A stretch of 64,000 nucleotides of DNA from DATARH01 sp036489765 (GTDB lineage Bacteria; Pseudomonadota; Alphaproteobacteria; ATCC43930; CGMCC-115725): NCBI GenBank assembly GCA_036489765.1, contig DASXFE010000078.1, positions 1 to 64,000 on the forward strand. The letters are read 5' to 3'. Both the position numbers and the translations under genes were made by a program. Position 1 is the first letter of the stretch, and every line of letters starts with the position of its first letter. The notes under the pieces were generated by a model. That model was given only the letters and a program-made list of their open reading frames with translations, did no database searches and was not told the origin of the DNA. Of this stretch, positions 25,786 to 32,647 are shown in pieces.

Positions 25786-27432
25786 CTACGCCGCCCCGCG
25801 CCGATGCGAGAAGGCGGTTTCCGCGCTGGTGATGAACTCCAGCAATGCGGCGCGGCCGTCTTCGTTGACGCGGCGGGCGCGGAGGATGGCGGGGCCGACG
25901 TCTTCGGGTTTGGTGACGCGCTCGCCCCAGCCGCCGAGGTCGGTGGCGAGGTTGGCGTAGCTGCCGCCGAGGTCGCGGGTCTTGTACTTTTCGTGGCTGT
26001 AGGCCATCGCGTGCGTCTCGATCGCCATCGTCGAGTTGTTGAGGACGATCGTCGTGATCGGGATGCCACTGCGCGCCGCGGTCTCGAAATCGAGGCCGGT
26101 CATGCCAAAGGCGGCGTCGCCCATAAAGTTGACGCACATCTTGTCGGGCGCGCCGACCTTGGCGCCGATCGCAAGGCCGAGACCGGTGCCGAGCTGGTGC
26201 GACTTGCCCCAGCCGAGATAGCCGCGCGGCTTTTTCGCGACGTACATCGGCAGGAGCTGGTCGCGCGGGCTCCCCGAGTCATGCGTCACGATCGCGTCCT
26301 CTGACGGGATCACGCGCATGAATTCCGACATCACGAAATAGGGGCAGATCGGCCGCTCGGTCGAGCGGAGCTTGCCTTCCCAGCGCTGTTGCCACGCGGC
26401 CTTTTCGGTGGCGATCGTCTTCCTCGCGCCGGTCGAATGCGTCTTTTTGCCGAGCCGCTGCTTCGCCGCCTCGATGAGCTGTCCCAGCGCCAGTTTCGCG
26501 TCGGCGAGGATGGGGAGCGCGGTCGGGTGCGCCTTGTTGAGGTCGCGCGCGTCGTTGGTGATCTGGATGATCTCCTTGCCGTCGGGGATGATCGGCGTCG
26601 AGATGTTGTGCTTCGTCAGCGATGTGCCGACCGCGAGGATCACGTCGCAGGCATGGAGGAAATGCCGCCCGTGCCCGGTATAGACCGTGCCGCCCGAGCC
26701 GAGCGCGAGGTCGTGATCCTCGGGGAAGCAGCTCTTGCCGTCGGTCGTCGTCATGACCGGCGTGTCGGTCAGTTCGGCGAGGGTCAGGAGCTCGTCCCAG
26801 GCCTCGGCGTAGAGGACACCCTGGCCGGCGATGATCATCGGGCATTTGGCGCCGATCAGCATCTTCGCGGCGGCGTCGATATCGTCGGGGTCGCCGGCCG
26901 AGCGGGTGCGGCGCACGGTCTCGTAATGGACGTCGTTGCCGGGGAACTCGGCGGTCATCACATCGGCCGGTACCTCGAGCATGACCGGGCCGACGCGGCC
27001 GTTCTTCAGCGCGTTGAAGGCGCGGCGCACGGCGGGGATCGTGTGCTCGGGCATGTTGACCGGCTCGACCTGCTTCATCACCGAGGCGTAGCTGCGGGTC
27101 GAGTTGAAGAGCGGGAACATCTGCGCCGAATCGCGCGGGTGGCCTAGCGGGAGGAGCAGGATCGGGGTCGAATCCGAATAGGCCGAGGCGATGCCGGCAA
27201 ACGCGTTCTCGGCGCCCGGCCCGTACTGCATCGCAAAGACGCCGGGAGGCTTGCCGTTCTGCACCCGGGCGCAGCCGTCGGCCATATGCACGCCGACCCG
27301 CTCCTGCCGGCAGATCACCGGCCTGATCCCCGCCGCCGCCGCCGCCTCAATGATCGGCGTCGTCGGAAAGCAGAACATCGTCGAGATACCCTCGCGCTTG
27401 AGGATCTCGGTGATCGCATCCATGACCAGCAT
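25786..27432 (-). CDS. Thiamine-diphosphate-dependent enzyme (acetolactate-synthase-like)
   Basis: ThDP enzyme of 548 residues with the three-domain layout of the acetohydroxyacid synthase/benzoylformate decarboxylase superfamily. The catalytic Glu is in the N-terminal RPVICRQERVGVHMADGCAR block. The ThDP-Mg motif is NFMGDAAFGMTGLDFETAAR followed by IVLNNS (GDx..NN). The middle domain includes MIIAGQGVLYAEAWDEL. It resembles acetolactate synthase large subunits but lacks a neighbouring small regulatory subunit, so a decarboxylase or carboligase for a catabolic keto acid is likelier. It converges on the MetE-like gene. Confidence 0.9.
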   Translation of the reverse strand: MLVMDAITEILKREGISTMFCFPTTPIIEAAAAAGIRPVICRQERVGVHMADGCARVQNGKPPGVFAMQYGPGAENAFAGIASAYSDSTPILLLPLGHPRDSAQMFPLFNSTRSYASVMKQVEPVNMPEHTIPAVRRAFNALKNGRVGPVMLEVPADVMTAEFPGNDVHYETVRRTRSAGDPDDIDAAAKMLIGAKCPMIIAGQGVLYAEAWDELLTLAELTDTPVMTTTDGKSCFPEDHDLALGSGGTVYTGHGRHFLHACDVILAVGTSLTKHNISTPIIPDGKEIIQITNDARDLNKAHPTALPILADAKLALGQLIEAAKQRLGKKTHSTGARKTIATEKAAWQQRWEGKLRSTERPICPYFVMSEFMRVIPSEDAIVTHDSGSPRDQLLPMYVAKKPRGYLGWGKSHQLGTGLGLAIGAKVGAPDKMCVNFMGDAAFGMTGLDFETAARSGIPITTIVLNNSTMAIETHAMAYSHEKYKTRDLGGSYANLATDLGGWGERVTKPEDVGPAILRARRVNEDGRAALLEFITSAETAFSHRRGAA

Positions 27433-27624
27433 CGGCGTCGCTCCCCTTGGGTCTTGTGTGTCTGACGGGAAGCGTAGCGCCTAGGTCGCTGAGGCGCTAG
27501 CGCGAGACCACGCATCAGCCTTGGTCCGATACCCACCGTTCCTCATTCTGAGGGTAATTATATACGTGCTTGACCCAATATCCGCAATGGGCTAGAATCC
27601 TTGCAGATTTTGGGGCCCGAGCCG

Positions 27625-28554
27625 ATGTTGCAGCATTTCGATACCCTCGACGAACTGACCGCAGCGTTCCCGGACGAACAGACCTGTGTCGAGCACTTCC
27701 GGGCGATCCGTTGGGCGCATGGCGCATTCTGCCCTTACTGCGGCAGCACGCGCATCTACCATTTCGCGGATCGGCGTGCCCACAAGTGCGGCGACTGCCG
27801 CCAGCGGTTTTCGATCAAGGTCGGGACGATCTTCGAGGATACAAAGCTACCGCTTCGCAAGTGGTTCATCGCAATCTGGCTTATCACGAGCCACAAGAAA
27901 GGTATCGCCAGCACTCAGCTCGCCAAGGACTTGGGGATCACGCAGAAGAGCGCATGGTTCGTTCTGCATCGCCTTCGCGAAGCCTCTAAGACCGGCTCTT
28001 TCAATCGACAACTCACTGGTATCGTTGAAGCCGACGAGACATTCGTAGGCGGAAAGGCGAAGAACCGGCATAAGAACAAACGCGGCGGCTCTGGTCGTGG
28101 TGGTCTGGGATCAGGGAAGGTGCCGGTTGTCGGCGCTGTCGAGCGCGGGGGCGAAGTGTTCGCGCGGGCAACGAAAAGCGTCGATGCCGCGACCCTCAAA
28201 GGCTTCGTGCGCACCGTCGTCGCCCCCGAAGTCACGATGCTCGTTACCGATGAGTGGGTCGGCTATCGCGGGCTGGATCGCGAATATCCGCACCGCGTCG
28301 TTCGGCATACCGCTGGCGAATACGTGTCTCCGGGCGGCGTCCACACACAGAGCATCGAGGGGTTTTGGTCGTTGCTCAAACGGCAAATCTACGGCATCCA
28401 CCATTGGGTCAGCGAAAAGCACCTTGATCGCTATGTCAGCGAAGCCACATGGCGATACAATCGTCGGGATGCCGAGGAAGGCGGTCGCGTCAATTCCCTC
28501 CTGGCCTCTACCAATGGCAAGCGGCTCCGTTACCGAGACTTGATCGAGAAGTGA
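27625..28554 (+). CDS. IS1595-family (ISXO2-like) transposase
   Basis: A 309-residue transposase with an N-terminal zinc ribbon (FCPYCGSTRIYHF...HKCGDCRQRFSIK, CxxC twice), a helical wHTH (STQLAKDLGITQKSAWFVLH), and a DDE catalytic core. The core shows VEADETFVGGK (first Asp), TDEWVGYRGL (second), and the HTQSIEGFWSLLKR region (N/E-type third position) of ISXO2-like enzymes. The ATG at 27625 follows GAGCCG; a TTG at 27601 is possible. The element's end repeats were not found by eye. It marks the left border of a lower-GC accessory segment. Confidence 0.93.
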   Translation: MLQHFDTLDELTAAFPDEQTCVEHFRAIRWAHGAFCPYCGSTRIYHFADRRAHKCGDCRQRFSIKVGTIFEDTKLPLRKWFIAIWLITSHKKGIASTQLAKDLGITQKSAWFVLHRLREASKTGSFNRQLTGIVEADETFVGGKAKNRHKNKRGGSGRGGLGSGKVPVVGAVERGGEVFARATKSVDAATLKGFVRTVVAPEVTMLVTDEWVGYRGLDREYPHRVVRHTAGEYVSPGGVHTQSIEGFWSLLKRQIYGIHHWVSEKHLDRYVSEATWRYNRRDAEEGGRVNSLLASTNGKRLRYRDLIEK

Positions 28555-28730
28555 TGCCTAAGCACGAAAAACCGTTCCATCTAGATTTGAGCTTTGATGA
28601 GGCTCTGCGTCGCTTTGCGCAAACCGATCCGCAGGAATTGGACGAGCCCGGAAAGATTAAGAAGGTTAATCGGGAAAAGCGAGTATCTAAACCTAAGGCG
28701 CGCGAATCAGCAGCAAAAGCCCCGAAGTAG
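28554..28730 (+). CDS. IS1595-associated passenger ORF
   Basis: A 58-residue protein whose ATG overlaps the transposase stop (TGATG/ATGA). It reads FHLDLSFDEALRRFAQTDPQ, then a charged, Lys-rich tail (KKVNREKRVSKPKA). Small acidic-then-basic proteins with a DxxFDEALxRxAxTxP pattern commonly follow IS1595 transposases; their role is not known. A shared transcript with the transposase is certain from the overlap. Confidence 0.75.
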   Translation: MPKHEKPFHLDLSFDEALRRFAQTDPQELDEPGKIKKVNREKRVSKPKARESAAKAPK

Positions 28731-28779
28731 GGGGATGGACGGCATTAGCCTTTGCCAATTAGTGCTGGCACCAGTGCGG

Positions 28780-28882
28780 CAAAAGGGGCAAGGTTTGGGT
28801 CTCGAAAGCGGAGACCAAATCTCTGTCAGGAGCCGGAGCTATCCGGTTGCGTCTGCCGATTTTGGGTGCTGACGGGCGGGTC
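28780..28882 (-). other. Structured tRNA-Leu-like relic
   Basis: Read on the minus strand, this gap shows GGCAGACGCA, then a CCGGA-UAGC-UCCGG hairpin, then CTCCTGACAGAG, then a long hairpin (TTTGGTCTC/GAGACCCAAA). The first and third elements are identical, and in the same order, to the D-arm edge and variable arm of the tRNA at 30412-30500 (12-base and 10-base exact matches, spaced 27 versus 31 bases). The acceptor strands do not pair, so it is not a working tRNA. It probably represents a decayed or recombined tRNA copy at the far side of the rhuM cassette. A further hairpin (CTGG-CA-CCAG) lies at about 28763-28776. Confidence 0.5.
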
Positions 28883-28924
28883 GGCGTTTCGCTGATCCCG
28901 CCCGTCTCTCCTAGCCAATAGCAA

Positions 28925-29950
28925 TCAGCTAGACGGCAAAGAGAGCGCCTCTTCTGCGCGAACTATGCCACGACGATAGAGTGCGTACTCTGCGGTGGCG
29001 TGCTTAATCGCCCTATCTTTTAAGTACTCCTTATACTCCCGAAACACGGGGTATTCATTCGTCTCTAAAAGCTGATCGAGCTTCGCCGACAACTGTGTCA
29101 TGGTAAGTTGCCGACCGCGCAAAGCGGTGGATTCAGCATACAGAAGGAATTGCTCGCATAGTATATGAAGCGTATATAATTCATCGGAATCCAGATAATT
29201 CTTTCCTACTTTTGTTTCGTCGAGCGTAGGCATTTCGCCTTTGGTTGAGTGTACGCCCATTTTTGACTTCTTATGATCGGCGCGGTCTAAAATGATTGCT
29301 GATGCTGTCTTTTCCGTTATCGCGAATACAAATTTATCCTGTAGACGGGCATAGAATGACCTGCAAATTTGAGAGTCCTTATCGTAATCAACGGAACTTT
29401 CTTTAAAACAGTCGCGAACAGATGCATATACATTCCGCTCATCAGCCCTAAGAGCCCGGATTTTTGCAGCAAGTTGCCGCAATGAGGTTGGATCGTCACG
29501 AAGTCGCCGTTCATTAAGAACATAGCCGTCGAGGATGTAAGCCCGCAGCGTCTGCGTTGCCCATTGCCGAAACAGTGTCGCTTTGGCCGAACTAACCCGG
29601 TATCCCACTGATAGGATCAGGTCTAAATTGTAATGTAGCGTCTCATAGCTTTTGCCATCGGCCCCAGTCTGCCGGAATTTCCGGCATACTGCCGTCTCGT
29701 CTAATTCCTTATCGCGAAAAATGTTGCTGACGTGCTCGCCGATAGTGCGGCGATCGCGCCCAAAAAGTTCCGCTATTTGCTGCTGCGTAGCCCAGACGGT
29801 CTCTCCCGACAGATCCAAACTAAACTGTATTTCTTGGCTCTCGCCTCGAAACTTAACCAACTCCATTTCTAATTGTTCACCAACCTGATGTAGCGCTTCA
29901 GTGCTCTGCCGCGCGCGTTTGATGGCCTCGCGCTCATTTTCGGATTTCAT
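28925..29950 (-). CDS. RhuM-family protein
   Basis: A 341-residue RhuM-family protein, named for a Salmonella pathogenicity-island gene and found widely on mobile elements; the biochemical role is unsettled. Diagnostic parts are the N-terminal VWATQQQIAELFGRDRRTIG helix-turn-helix-like block, EHVSNIFRDKELDETAVCRK, TLHYNLDLILSVGYRVSSAK, and the FRQWATQTLRAYILDGYVLN segment. The C-terminal half is helical and could bind a partner (YTLHILCEQFLLYAESTALR). GAGGG lies 5 bases upstream of the ATG. It follows the coiled-coil gene by 7 bases. The region is distinctly lower in GC than the surroundings. Confidence 0.93.
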   Translation of the reverse strand: MKSENEREAIKRARQSTEALHQVGEQLEMELVKFRGESQEIQFSLDLSGETVWATQQQIAELFGRDRRTIGEHVSNIFRDKELDETAVCRKFRQTGADGKSYETLHYNLDLILSVGYRVSSAKATLFRQWATQTLRAYILDGYVLNERRLRDDPTSLRQLAAKIRALRADERNVYASVRDCFKESSVDYDKDSQICRSFYARLQDKFVFAITEKTASAIILDRADHKKSKMGVHSTKGEMPTLDETKVGKNYLDSDELYTLHILCEQFLLYAESTALRGRQLTMTQLSAKLDQLLETNEYPVFREYKEYLKDRAIKHATAEYALYRRGIVRAEEALSLPSS

Positions 29951-29957
29951 TGCGCCC

Positions 29958-30386
29958 TCACGATGCCATGTTGGGCACGACGACCAGTCCGGACTGCCGG
30001 GCGAATTCTGGCAAACGGTAGCGTTCTCCGTCGTGGACAACGACATTATCAGCCTTCAACCGGCTGAGATTTGATGCGGCGGTGCCTCGCTTGAGGACGA
30101 TCCCTCGCCTTATCGCGATTTGCTCGGCTATGGCGGCGTTCAATCCTTGCGTCCCTACCTCGCGCAGAAGGTCAAGCAAGAGGGTCTTGGCTTCGCCACG
30201 GCCCGACTTGCCTTCCGCCAGCGGGAGGGGCTCATCTCCATCGTGCTGCAAGAGGGAGATCGCCATTTCAAGGCCAGCGATCCGTCCCGTCATTACCGAC
30301 GTGAACTCTGCGAGCTCACGTCGCAGGCGATCACGTTCGTCAATGAGCTTTTGGACGTTTTTCTGCATTTTCGTCAAAGCGGCCAT
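29958..30386 (-). CDS. Coiled-coil protein, rhuM operon partner, unknown function
   Basis: A 142-residue protein. The first 45 residues form a coiled coil (KMQKNVQKLIDERDRLRREL, AEFTSVMTGRIAGLEMAISL). After an acidic linker (DGDEPLPLAEGKSGRGEAK) the C-terminal half resembles a small winged helix: LLLDLLREVGTQGLNAAIAE, QIAIRRGIVLKRGTAASNLS, RLKADNVVVHDGERYRLPEF. That suggests DNA binding. AAAGG lies 8 bases upstream of the start. It lies between the odd tRNA and rhuM, all on the minus strand, and probably regulates or partners RhuM. No named family is recognised. Confidence 0.8.
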   Translation of the reverse strand: MAALTKMQKNVQKLIDERDRLRRELAEFTSVMTGRIAGLEMAISLLQHDGDEPLPLAEGKSGRGEAKTLLLDLLREVGTQGLNAAIAEQIAIRRGIVLKRGTAASNLSRLKADNVVVHDGERYRLPEFARQSGLVVVPNMAS

Positions 30387-30411
30387 GGTTGCACCTTTCT
30401 CGAAAGCTTAG

Positions 30412-30500
30412 TGGTGCGGCCGGAGGGACTTGAACCCTCATACTCTGTCAGGAGTTACGGTTTTCTAGACCGCTGCGTCTGCCAATTCCGCCACGGCCGC
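30412..30500 (-). tRNA. tRNA with leucine body and AGA (serine-codon) anticodon, CCA encoded
   Basis: An 89-nt class II tRNA. Acceptor GCGGCCG pairs perfectly with CGGCCGC; discriminator is A73 and CCA is encoded. The D-arm GCGGAATTGGCAGACGC is the typical leucine form. The T-arm GAGGG-TTCAAGT-CCCTC is perfect. The long variable arm is present. The anticodon stem GCGGT/ACCGT encloses CTAGAAA, so positions 34-36 are AGA (bases 30464-30466), which reads the serine codon UCU. No alternative fold gives a leucine anticodon. LeuRS in bacteria recognises A73 and the body but not the anticodon, so charging with leucine is expected. It is either a mistranslating tRNA, a relic, or has another role. Confidence 0.85.
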
Positions 30501-30513
30501 GTCCACGTCGGCC

Positions 30514-30541
30514 TAGATACAAGACATCCAATTCAATCCAA
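30514..30541 (-). promoter_or_regulatory. Likely sigma-70 promoter for the odd tRNA
   Basis: On the minus strand TTGGAT (30541-30536) and TATCTA (30519-30514) are separated by 16 bases, with the -10 ending 13 bases before the tRNA 5' end. The surroundings are AT-rich. This would give a start near the mature 5' end and suggests the tRNA, and perhaps the two genes behind it, are transcribed. Confidence 0.5.
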
Positions 30542-30585
30542 GGGGAATCTGATGATTATTTATAAGACATTGATATATATGAGAA

Positions 30586-30921
30586 TTGATTATCAATTCA
30601 ACTGATCCGGGGCCGTTCCAAAAGGCTGATCCAGCGCAGATTGCGCGACGGCGATTCGTAGACCGATGCAGGATTGCGCGCGCTCTGTATGCTTGGCAGA
30701 AAGCGATGGGGGCAAGTATGGCGCGGGCGCGGCACCATTATATGGCCGACTGGCATTACGGCTCCCGTACAGTCTCAGACAGGATCAACGCCTACGATGA
30801 CGCCGAGGCGATCAAAGAGGCTGATCCGATTAAGCGCGACGGGCTGACCTACTGGCTGGTGCGGAAAGTAACGCGCTCGGGTGACCAGGTGATTTACGAT
30901 TCGCGCCGCGACGAGACGTGA
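30586..30921 (+). CDS. Hypothetical protein next to the odd tRNA
   Basis: An open frame of 111 codons. The C-terminal two-thirds looks protein-like, with GSRTVSDRINAYDDAEAIKE and DGLTYWLVRKVTRSGDQVIY. Start is uncertain: a TTG at 30586 in AT-rich sequence or an ATG at 30706 (71 residues). I do not recognise a family. It is divergent from the tRNA and precedes the GIY-YIG gene by 80 bases. Confidence 0.4.
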   Translation: MIINSTDPGPFQKADPAQIARRRFVDRCRIARALYAWQKAMGASMARARHHYMADWHYGSRTVSDRINAYDDAEAIKEADPIKRDGLTYWLVRKVTRSGDQVIYDSRRDET

Positions 30922-30950
30922 GCCAGTGGGTCACAATGGTATGTAGTTCC

Positions 30951-30995
30951 CATTCTGAGGAGCGGCCCGTTGGGCTGCGTCTCGAAGGAAGCACC
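30951..30995 (+). repeat. Dispersed palindrome, family 3, copy A (upstream of the GIY-YIG gene)
   Basis: Reads CATTCTGAGGAGCGGCCCGT then TGGGCTGCGTCTCGAAGGAA GCACC. It matches the reverse complement of copy B at 31303 except for scattered changes, including the core CTGAGGAGCG and GCGTCTCGAAGGA. It supplies the sequence directly before the nuclease start codon, including the probable ribosome site GAAGGAA. Confidence 0.8.
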
Positions 30996-31001
30996 ACGCC
31001 G

Positions 31002-31298
31002 ATGGTGGTCTACCTTTACATCCTCCGTTGCGCCGACGGCTCATATTACACCGGGACGACGCGAACGAGCCTCGATCGCCGTATTGCCGAGCATCAGGCG
31101 GGCACGTTCGACGGGTACACATCGACGCGCTGTCGGGTCGAATTGGTCTTCCATCAGGAATTTCAGCGCATCACCGATGCGATCTCGGCGGAGCGGCAGG
31201 TGAAGGGCTGGCGTCGCGACAAGAAAGAGGCGCTGATCCGAGGCGACGGGGCACTTTTGCCAGCGCTTGCGAGCCGCGCGCGGTCCGAGGCTGAATGA
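31002..31298 (+). CDS. GIY-YIG nuclease superfamily protein
   Basis: A 98-residue single-domain GIY-YIG endonuclease. The signature YLYILRCADGSYYTGTT carries the first tyrosine pair in Y-I/L and YYTG form; the conserved Arg follows in SLDRRIAEHQ, and the metal-binding Glu is in AISAERQVKGWRRDKKEALI. This is the UPF0213/YhbQ-like minimal class found in bacteria. The start (31002) immediately follows a dispersed palindrome, and an inverted copy of that palindrome begins 4 bases after the stop. This arrangement resembles the pairing of REP elements with a dedicated nuclease. Confidence 0.92.
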   Translation: MVVYLYILRCADGSYYTGTTRTSLDRRIAEHQAGTFDGYTSTRCRVELVFHQEFQRITDAISAERQVKGWRRDKKEALIRGDGALLPALASRARSEAE

Positions 31299-31302
31299 CC
31301 AT

Positions 31303-31349
31303 CGTGCGTCCTTCGAGACGCGCCCTTCGGGCGCTCCTCAGGATGAGGT
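31303..31349 (-). repeat. Dispersed palindrome, family 3, copy B (downstream of the GIY-YIG gene)
   Basis: Reads CGTGCGTCCTTCGAGACGCG then CCCTTCGGGCGCTCCTCAGG ATGAGGT. It is the inverted counterpart of copy A. Other copies are at 42649-42695 (same orientation) and 42721-42766 (inverse). Each copy contains the small CCTCA-TCC-TGAGG hairpin and a GCGC-CCGAAGG-GCGC hairpin. Confidence 0.85.
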
Positions 31350-31387
31350 AGGGTTTTGTGAGCCCTAGCGTTGGATCGGAGCACCCC

Positions 31388-32581
31388 ATGAAAATCGCCC
31401 GCATCGAGACCTTTATCCTCGGCACCGGCAGCTCGAAAGATTTGCTGTTGTGTCGGGTCGAGTGCGAGGACGGGACGTATGGGTGGGGCGAGGCCTATGT
31501 CACGCATGGGCGCGAGGAGGTCATCGCGGCGCTGATCGAAAAGATGGCGGTGCAGGTGGTCGGGCGCGCCGTGTTTCAGATCCGCCATACCGGGCAGGTG
31601 ATGTTCGACGATTTCGCGATCAAGCGCGGGTCGATGGAATTGCTGTCGGCGTGGGCGGCGATCGAGATCGCATCGTGGGACATCATCGGCAAGATCGCCG
31701 GGCTGCCGGTCTATAACCTCCTCGGCGGCGCGTCGCGCGAGAAGGTGCGGGTCTATGCCAATGGCTGGGCCGGGCGCACGACTATCGAAGACGGGGTCGC
31801 GCGTGCAGTCAACATCAAGGCGATGGGGTTTTCCGCCGCCAAGTTCGACCCGTTCCCGGGGCCGTGGCGCAGCTTTGTCGATCGCAAGGACGAGGATTTC
31901 GCGATCGATTACGTCGCCGCGGTGCGCGAGGCACTGGGGCCGGATTTCGAGATATTGGTCGAGGCGCACCGGCGGTTCTCGCCGCAGCATGCGGTGCGGA
32001 TCGGCCGGCGGCTCGAGGCATTGGGGATCGAGTGGTATGAGGAGCCGTGTCTTGCCGACAATCTCGCGCTGCTCGCCGAGGTGCGCGACAAGGTCAACAT
32101 CCCGATCGTCACCGGCGAGGCGCTCTATACGAAGGAATCATTCTTCGAGTGTCTGTCGCGCCGCGCGGCCGACATTCTCAACCCCGACATCTGCGCGATC
32201 GGCGGCATCTCGGCGCTGTTGGACATCTGCGTCATGGCGCAGCCGCAGGCGGTGGTGATGTCGCCGCACAACTACAACTCGCCGCTGGTCGGGCTGGCGG
32301 CGACGGTGCACGTCTCGGCGGTGATCCCGAACTTCAAGATCACCGAGTACTTCGTGAATTTCGAGAATGTCTGCAAAGACATCGCGACGACCAACCTCAC
32401 CCGCAACGGTGGCTGGGTCGACCTCCCGACGGCGCCCGGCCTCGGCATCGATATCGACATCGCCAAGCTCCGCGCCCACCCGCACCACGAAGCGACCGAA
32501 AAAGGATTCCGGCAGTATTGGGAGGAATACCCGCGGAAGGGCTACGAGCAGACGCTGGCGGGGGACAAGGCGTCGCCGTGA
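31388..32581 (+). CDS. Mandelate racemase/muconate lactonizing enzyme family protein
   Basis: Enolase-superfamily enzyme of 397 residues (two-domain layout). Metal ligands: Glu in LVEAHRRFS, Glu in EWYEEPCLAD, and Glu in IVTGEALYTK. General bases: Lys in AAKFDPFPG and His in VVMSPHNYNSP. The pattern, with AK-F-D and a TGE-late metal site, resembles the galactarate/D-galactonate dehydratase-cycloisomerase subgroup, so a sugar-acid dehydratase or lactone cycloisomerase is likely. It follows copy B of the palindrome by 38 bases and is on its own. Exact substrate unknown. Confidence 0.9.
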   Translation: MKIARIETFILGTGSSKDLLLCRVECEDGTYGWGEAYVTHGREEVIAALIEKMAVQVVGRAVFQIRHTGQVMFDDFAIKRGSMELLSAWAAIEIASWDIIGKIAGLPVYNLLGGASREKVRVYANGWAGRTTIEDGVARAVNIKAMGFSAAKFDPFPGPWRSFVDRKDEDFAIDYVAAVREALGPDFEILVEAHRRFSPQHAVRIGRRLEALGIEWYEEPCLADNLALLAEVRDKVNIPIVTGEALYTKESFFECLSRRAADILNPDICAIGGISALLDICVMAQPQAVVMSPHNYNSPLVGLAATVHVSAVIPNFKITEYFVNFENVCKDIATTNLTRNGGWVDLPTAPGLGIDIDIAKLRAHPHHEATEKGFRQYWEEYPRKGYEQTLAGDKASP

Positions 32582-32647
32582 CGGGCGGTGGCTGCGCTTC
32601 TCCCGATGACAAGCGCGGGTGGGGCAGTGTGTCGAAGAGCGGGGCGG

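Noticed and set aside
28780..28882. A second functional tRNA left of rhuM
   Set aside because: Acceptor strands do not pair, the anticodon arm is short with a four-base loop and the T-arm is not canonical.
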